The notes below the pieces were generated by a model. That model did not search any database. It was not told the DNA's origin and worked only from the letters and a program-made list of their open reading frames with translations. This document shows, in pieces, positions 59,626 through 64,000 of a DNA stretch of 64,000 nt. The number at the start of each line of letters is the position of its first letter. The first letter of the stretch is position 1. This DNA is from Flavobacteriales bacterium UBA7468 (GTDB lineage Bacteria; Bacteroidota; Bacteroidia; Flavobacteriales_D; Crocinitomicaceae). Location: contig DLPC01000007.1 in NCBI GenBank assembly GCA_002478565.1, positions 62,001-126,000 of the forward strand, in the 5' to 3' direction. Position numbers and translations under genes: made by a program.

Positions 59626-61014
59626 ATGAGAGCTCTTTTTCTTTTTTTAATGATTTCATTCTTGGGCCAGGCGCAAGAAGTTTCCAAGAAGAACATCCGT
59701 CAAGCCAAGCATTACACTACCAATGCTATCGCTATTTTTAATGAAGGACAAAGCGTCAACGCTTACATGATGCTGAGTCAAGCCTACACCCTTGATTCAA
59801 ATAACAGCCAAACACTTTATTGGTTAGCCGCAACTGAATTTGACCTTCGCGCATACCGCGACGCAAAAATGCACGTAGACAAGTCTATTGCACTCGACGG
59901 TGCGAAAACTAACTTGGATCAACACACTTTGGCTGCGCAAGTCAATATAGCGCTCGGGCTGCACAGTTTTGCTTTCGATCATCTGAATGCGGCAAAAAAA
60001 TTACTCAAAAATGAAAAAGATTTTGAACTCCTTGGTTTGGCCGCTCTACAGCAGCAATGCGATTTCACAATTGAGGCCTTCCAAGGCGATTCGCTCCAAA
60101 GTAACAAACGAGCTTTACTTGGGGCCAACCTGAATACCAAATATGATGAATATGGCCCATTGATACATCCAACGAATGGACATCTTTATTTTACGTCTAG
60201 AAATCCGGATACCAAAGGCGCCAACCTCAACCCCGATGATCAGCGTTATTTTGAAGATGTATATGAGGCGCAGCCAGATCCCAACAATACAGGCAATTGG
60301 GAGAAGTTATTCGAGCATTATGAACTTATAAACACTCAAGGTTTTGATGCGCTTTCATACATTTCGACTGATGGCCTCAGTGCACTTGGCACTGTAAATA
60401 CTACCGCTTCAGTAGAGCAAAACACAGAGAGCTCAGATATTTTTGAACTCAGCACCGAAAAACCAGGTACGTGGGATGACAAACAAATCATCCGAAATAT
60501 TCCAGGTTTGAACTCGAGTTTTTTTGAAGGTGCGGCCACTCTAACAGATACCATTTGGCTCGAAAACGGCGATTTCTACCAAGAATTGTATTTTGTCTCG
60601 GACCGCCAAGCTGAAAAATATGCCACCGAAATTTTCGTCATTAAAAATAACAACGGTGTTTGGGAAGAAACCGCCAGGGAACTCCCGCAAGGGATCAATA
60701 CGGAAGGAAGAGAAACAACACCATTCGTAAGCCCAGATGGGCAATGGCTCGTTTTTGCCTCTGATACACACCCAGGAATGGGCGGCTATGACCTCTTTTA
60801 TTGCCACCGCGAAGGCGAAAATTGGTCAGCACCACAAAACCTAGGTGTTCAAATCAATAGCTCTTTAGACGACACGCATTTCCAACATTACCCGAAGCTC
60901 AACAAAATTGTTTGGGCCAGCGTGAGTGAACTCGATGGTGTCTTTAGCTATAATTTATTTGAAAGCAACCAAGCAGCGCTTCCTGGCGTATTTTTTGCTC
61001 CAAAATCTGAATAG
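59626..61014 (+). CDS. TPR and PD40 beta-propeller protein
   Basis: This 462-residue exported protein has a signal peptide (MRALFLFLMISFLGQAQ), tetratricopeptide-like helices at about 22-150 (AYMMLSQAYTLDSNNSQTLYWLAATEFDL) and then WD40-like PD40 propeller blades from about 165 (GPLIHPTNGHLYFTSRNPD, TPFVSPDGQWLVFASDTHPGMGGYDLFYC). The GMGGYDLF motif is typical of Bacteroidota propeller proteins related to PorE, but the C-terminal OmpA domain that anchors PorE to peptidoglycan is absent. It overlaps the truA start by three bases. Function unknown; an envelope scaffold is plausible. Confidence 0.87.
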   Translation: MRALFLFLMISFLGQAQEVSKKNIRQAKHYTTNAIAIFNEGQSVNAYMMLSQAYTLDSNNSQTLYWLAATEFDLRAYRDAKMHVDKSIALDGAKTNLDQHTLAAQVNIALGLHSFAFDHLNAAKKLLKNEKDFELLGLAALQQQCDFTIEAFQGDSLQSNKRALLGANLNTKYDEYGPLIHPTNGHLYFTSRNPDTKGANLNPDDQRYFEDVYEAQPDPNNTGNWEKLFEHYELINTQGFDALSYISTDGLSALGTVNTTASVEQNTESSDIFELSTEKPGTWDDKQIIRNIPGLNSSFFEGAATLTDTIWLENGDFYQELYFVSDRQAEKYATEIFVIKNNNGVWEETARELPQGINTEGRETTPFVSPDGQWLVFASDTHPGMGGYDLFYCHREGENWSAPQNLGVQINSSLDDTHFQHYPKLNKIVWASVSELDGVFSYNLFESNQAALPGVFFAPKSE

Positions 61015-61766
61015 TGCCACGTTACTTTCTTTCTTTGGCTTATAACGGTAGTTCGTATCACGGCTGGCAAATACAGCCCAATGCAGCTAGTGTGCAACAA
61101 GAAATTGAAACTGCACTTTCTAAACTCCATGGAAATGACCCAATAGAAGTAGTGGGTTGTGGTAGAACAGATGCTGGCGTTCATGCCCAACAATATTTCC
61201 TCCATACCGATCTTCCCCTTCAATGGGATCCTCAACAATTGGTGTTCAAGCTCAATCGCATGACCTCACCAGATATTGCATTTTTTCAAGCTTGGGAAAC
61301 CCCAACAGATCTCCATGCGCGTTTTGATGCGAGCCAACGCACCTATCGCTACTTCATTCATCATCAAAAGAATCCCTTTAAAAATCATACAAGTTGGTAT
61401 CTCCAAACTAAATTAGATGTTGCCGCAATGAATGTAGCTGCAAAGCATCTTCTAGGTCAACAAGACTTTGGTTCATTTGCCAAGCTGCATACAGATGTCA
61501 AAACCAATATTTGCGAGGTATTTTCCGCTCAATGGCAAGAATCTGAAAATGGGCTTTATTTTGAAATTACTGCGAATCGATTTTTGCGCAATATGGTTCG
61601 AGCTATTGTTGGCACACTCGTAGAAGTTGGCTTAGGAAAATTAAACCCCCAGGCATTGGTTCAAATTATCGAGGCCAAAGACCGTGGCGCAGCAGCAGTA
61701 TCCGCTCCTGCTCAAGGATTATTTCTGTGGAAAATTACCTACGACAAAGCGCCTGAACTTGGTTAA
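61014..61766 (+). CDS. truA: tRNA pseudouridine synthase A
   Basis: The 250-residue enzyme makes pseudouridine at positions 38-40 of the tRNA anticodon arm. It has an N-terminal RYFLSLAYNGSSYHGWQ, the catalytic aspartate in VVGCGRTDAGVHAQQ (about 53), RFDASQRTYRYFI and NRFLRNMVRAIVGTLVEVG near the end. The start is GTG 61014 overlapping the previous TAG stop; no ATG lies before the conserved N terminus. Length fits. Its 3' end overlaps the convergent plug-protein gene by four bases. Confidence 0.96.
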   Translation: MPRYFLSLAYNGSSYHGWQIQPNAASVQQEIETALSKLHGNDPIEVVGCGRTDAGVHAQQYFLHTDLPLQWDPQQLVFKLNRMTSPDIAFFQAWETPTDLHARFDASQRTYRYFIHHQKNPFKNHTSWYLQTKLDVAAMNVAAKHLLGQQDFGSFAKLHTDVKTNICEVFSAQWQESENGLYFEITANRFLRNMVRAIVGTLVEVGLGKLNPQALVQIIEAKDRGAAAVSAPAQGLFLWKITYDKAPELG

Positions 61767-62491
61767 TCTGGTTGATTCATTTCCCATTCTCGGTACAAAT
61801 CAAAATAGCTTTTCGTTTCAAGAATAATGGCGCCGCCGAGGGTATCTCCGTATTTTGCCGGTAAGCCTCCTGTATAAACCGTAATTCTACCAATGGCGCT
61901 ACTCGGCACATTGAAAACCTCATTGGATTTAATGCCATCAAGCATATAAATCATGTCACCTTTTCGAGCTCCTCGGAACATCAGCCCTCCGTCTTCGTCT
62001 TTTTTGATATCTGAATTAGAATTGGCCACCATATCAACCACGCTAAATTTATCCGGTCTAAATTTAATTTGCTTGGAGCTGATGGTCATCATCGGAACTT
62101 CACTGATCTGAATACGGGCTTTTTCATAGGGCCCCCCACCCACACGTATGGCATCGGTTTGTTGGACTTTGGATTGAAAATAAATAGTGCCAGCATTGCC
62201 ATAGGCATCGATGAGTACTTCAACGCTTACCTTTTCAGTACTGTCTTTTTGATAATAACCTGCTACTTGATAAGTGCCTGCCGGTACCCCAACAATGCGA
62301 AAACGGCCTTCCTCATTCGATAGCGCCAGATAAACATGGCCATTTTCTCGGATCATGGCTTTTGCACCAGCAATGGGTTGTTGGGTTGCAAAATTGACAA
62401 ATGTCCCGATGACATCTCCGGTTCCTGTTTGGGCAACTGTGTTTATGGCTGCAACGAGCGTCCACACCAAAAATAAGTTTTTCATAAGCAT
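61763..62491 (-). CDS. Plug-only TonB receptor-like protein
   Basis: The 242-residue exported protein has a signal peptide (MLMKNLFLVWTLVAAINTVAQ), a carboxypeptidase-regulatory-like beta-sandwich at about 25-100 (GTFVNFATQQPIAGAKAMI, AGTYQVAGYY) and a TonB plug domain at about 135-235 (MVANSNSDIKKDEDGGLMFRGARKGDMIYMLDGI, VYTGGLPAKYGDTLGGAIILETK). The gene ends there: the beta-barrel is absent, and no barrel sequence remains downstream. It may be a stand-alone accessory protein rather than a decayed receptor, as the frame is intact. The start region is covered by a perfect inverted repeat. Confidence 0.83.
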   Translation of the reverse strand: MLMKNLFLVWTLVAAINTVAQTGTGDVIGTFVNFATQQPIAGAKAMIRENGHVYLALSNEEGRFRIVGVPAGTYQVAGYYQKDSTEKVSVEVLIDAYGNAGTIYFQSKVQQTDAIRVGGGPYEKARIQISEVPMMTISSKQIKFRPDKFSVVDMVANSNSDIKKDEDGGLMFRGARKGDMIYMLDGIKSNEVFNVPSSAIGRITVYTGGLPAKYGDTLGGAIILETKSYFDLYREWEMNQPD

Positions 62492-62513
62492 GTTTTCTTC
62501 AAAGATGCTTATG
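62483..62513. promoter_or_regulatory. Inverted repeat spanning the plug-protein start codon
   Basis: CATAAGCAT, 13 bases, ATGCTTATG: a perfect 9-bp inverted repeat. One arm contains both possible start codons (ATG CTT ATG on the minus strand). It could form an RNA hairpin hiding the start, or act as a DNA operator. A CATCTTTG box overlaps the upstream arm. Confidence 0.5.
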
Positions 62514-62532
62514 TCTTATTTTTTCCATAAAA

Positions 62533-63420
62533 TTATACGGCGATTGTTGCGCTCGAGGTTGGAATTTCTCGGTCGACTTTCTTGAACAAGCCCTGAAGCA
62601 CTTTTCCAGGACCAACTTCAATGACTTCTGTGCAACCATCTGCTAACATGTTTTGCATGATTTGTGTCCAGCGCACGGCCCCGGTAAGTTGGGTGACCAA
62701 ATTAGCTTTAATTTGGGCTGGATCAGTTACAGCTTTGGCGTTGACGTTTTGATAAACTGGGCAACTTGGTGTAGAAAAATGCGTGGCTTCAATGGCTGCA
62801 GCTAATTCTTCGCGGGCAGGCTCCATGAGTGGTGAATGAAACGCGCCACCAACTTGTAATATAAGCGCACGCTTTGCACCAGCTTCAGTAAGTGCCGCAC
62901 AAGCTGCTTCAACAGCACTTATGCTCCCAGATATCACGAGCTGCCCAGGGCAATTGTAATTGGCTGCAACTACTACGCCGTCTGTCTCAGCGCAAATGCG
63001 TTCCACGACTTCATCTTCAAGGCCCAGAATAGCTGCCATGGTTGAAGGCTCAAGTTCGCAAGCTTTTTGCATGGCTGCCGCACGCTGCGCCACCAAGCGC
63101 AGACCATCTTCAAAAGACAATGTCTTGTTGGCTACAAGTGCTGAGAACTCGCCTAAGGAGTGTCCAGCTACCATGTCAGGCTTGAAAGATTCGCCTAAGC
63201 AAGCTGCTAGAATAGTACTGTGCAAAAAGATGGCAGGTTGGGTAACATTGGTTTGTTTGAGTGCTTCTCCTGATCCTTCAAACATAATTTGTTGGATATC
63301 AAAGCCAAGTATGTCGTTTGCTTTTACAAATAAGTTGCGTGCAAGTTCAGATTGTTCGTAGAGGTCTTTGCCCATTCCTGTAAATTGAGCTCCTTGACCA
63401 GGGAATACATATGCTTTCAT
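62533..63420 (-). CDS. fabD: Malonyl-CoA:ACP transacylase
   Basis: The 295-residue enzyme loads malonate onto acyl carrier protein for fatty-acid synthesis. FPGQGAQFTGMG at the N terminus, the nucleophile elbow GHSLGEFSAL with its serine at about 90, the QRAAAMQ arginine region (about 115), and GGAFHSPLM with the catalytic histidine (about 197) are all present. Length fits. It is flanked by the plug-protein gene 41 bases downstream and a partial repeat-protein gene upstream. A -7-like TAATTTTA lies 16 bases before the ATG. Confidence 0.97.
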   Translation of the reverse strand: MKAYVFPGQGAQFTGMGKDLYEQSELARNLFVKANDILGFDIQQIMFEGSGEALKQTNVTQPAIFLHSTILAACLGESFKPDMVAGHSLGEFSALVANKTLSFEDGLRLVAQRAAAMQKACELEPSTMAAILGLEDEVVERICAETDGVVVAANYNCPGQLVISGSISAVEAACAALTEAGAKRALILQVGGAFHSPLMEPAREELAAAIEATHFSTPSCPVYQNVNAKAVTDPAQIKANLVTQLTGAVRWTQIMQNMLADGCTEVIEVGPGKVLQGLFKKVDREIPTSSATIAV

Positions 63421-63436
63421 GCGTCAAATTTGGGGG

Positions 63437-63444
63437 TAAAATTA
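63437..63444 (-). promoter_or_regulatory. -7-like element for fabD
   Basis: TAATTTTA on the minus strand matches seven of eight positions of TAnnTTTG, 16 bases before the ATG at 63420. Confidence 0.38.
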
Positions 63445-63458
63445 ATAAAACCCAGCAA

Positions 63459-64000
63459 TTAGAGTTGCCCTTCTGAATGATACTTCCCATTTTTGAAAAT
63501 GCGGACCTTTTGCAAAATACCATCTTGATCGTAGTCATATACTTTGCCATCATATAATTGACCGTTCTTGAATTCGCCGTCCATCCAAATTTCATCGTTG
63601 GCATTGTACACTTTGTTATAGCCATTCGGAACAAAACGCAGACCTTTCATTTTCGGATTGGTCAAACGCGGTGGATAAATTGCGGCATCTGGTGTTTGGG
63701 CTGCTTGCGGTGCGGTGTGCACTTGCTTTGGGCTCGCTTTTTGAGCTGCCCCAATTTTACCTGAGTCATCGATTTGAAAAGAACTCAACAATTGTCCTTG
63801 TTGGTCATAGCGTGCCACTTTTCCACGAACTTCACCACCCTTTACAGTATAGCTGAGCGCCAACCTACCGTTGGGATGAAAATATTGCACAAGCCCACTT
63901 TCTTGCCCCTCATTATTAAAATTGGCTTTGTACGAGAGCTGGCCATTTTCATGGTACTTGATTAGCAAACCTTTATATCCGTTTTTACCGAAAGTACCTT
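63459..64000 (-). CDS. YwqK/MORN-repeat protein, 5' end outside the window
   Basis: The open frame reaches the window edge: upstream of an internal TTG at 63968 it continues as GTFGKNGYKG, which fits the repeat pattern, so the gene is partial. Visible are YwqK/MORN-type units (IKYHENGQLSYKANFNNEG, VQYFHPNGRLALSYTVKGGEVRG, ARYDQQGQLLSSFQI), a Pro/Gln/Ala-rich linker and a last unit (DEIWMDGEFKNGQLYDGKVYDYDQDGILQKVRIFKNGKY). Such repeat proteins are common in Bacteroidota; function is unknown. Confidence 0.82.
   Translation of the reverse strand, partial: GTFGKNGYKGLLIKYHENGQLSYKANFNNEGQESGLVQYFHPNGRLALSYTVKGGEVRGKVARYDQQGQLLSSFQIDDSGKIGAAQKASPKQVHTAPQAAQTPDAAIYPPRLTNPKMKGLRFVPNGYNKVYNANDEIWMDGEFKNGQLYDGKVYDYDQDGILQKVRIFKNGKYHSEGQL

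Overview
The window is chromosomal DNA from a member of the Bacteroidota, most likely a Flavobacteriales-type marine or freshwater bacterium. Evidence: a GldH gliding lipoprotein, a PSP1/RicT protein beside it, a Bacteroidota-style LptD, TonB-dependent outer-membrane proteins, and repeated matches to the Bacteroidota promoter -7 element TAnnTTTG upstream of first genes. I see no rRNA, tRNA, insertion sequence, prophage or CRISPR array. Coding density is very high; no gene-free stretch exceeds about 300 bases (the longest are 10350-10605, holding a TPP riboswitch, and 58457-58691, holding hairpins).

Layout. 22-3403 (minus): long-chain acyl-CoA synthetase, a DASS-family anion symporter and a small protein. 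3450-6909 (plus): rlmI, a MATE exporter and fmt. 6923-10497 (minus): a thiamine-type TonB receptor behind a TPP riboswitch, with a TonB-C/beta-barrel protein downstream. 10606-11583: asd. 11621-17395 (plus): lamin-tail surface protein, LETM1-like protein, an unknown, an ABC ATPase and a BrkB-like membrane protein. 17405-24742: envelope and redox block with lptD (minus) divergent from amidase, MCE protein, two Fe-S proteins and a small conserved protein. 24708-29359 (minus): DUF2752, a lipoprotein-Pmp3 fusion, a two-piece ALDH16-like aldehyde dehydrogenase with deoC, and an acidic protein. 29533-36320 (plus): radA, rsmI, holB-like, ricT, gldH and small proteins. 36303-39398 (minus): RecB/AddA-like helicase-nuclease.

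39468-49550 (plus): an MbnP/MbnH pair, a conserved unknown, a WYL regulator, two beta-oxidation type enzymes, metK, mtnA and a secreted hydrolase. 49510-52638: a divergent LysR gene and a DUF6671-SbtA bicarbonate-transport-like operon with a 10-bp tandem repeat directly before sbtA. 52622-57711 (minus): TetR, ABC, HlyD and TolC genes, in which the ABC protein has lost all recognisable ATPase motifs. 57806-64000: an NAD(P)-binding protein, a phosphodiester glycosidase, a TPR/PD40 protein, truA, a plug-only TonB protein, fabD and a partial YwqK/MORN-type gene.

The points most worth following are the LysR/DUF6671/SbtA cluster with its repeat, the degenerate ABC exporter, the split ALDH16 with deoC, the MbnP/MbnH pair, the TPP-controlled receptor, and the many promoters placed so close to start codons that leaderless mRNAs are predicted.
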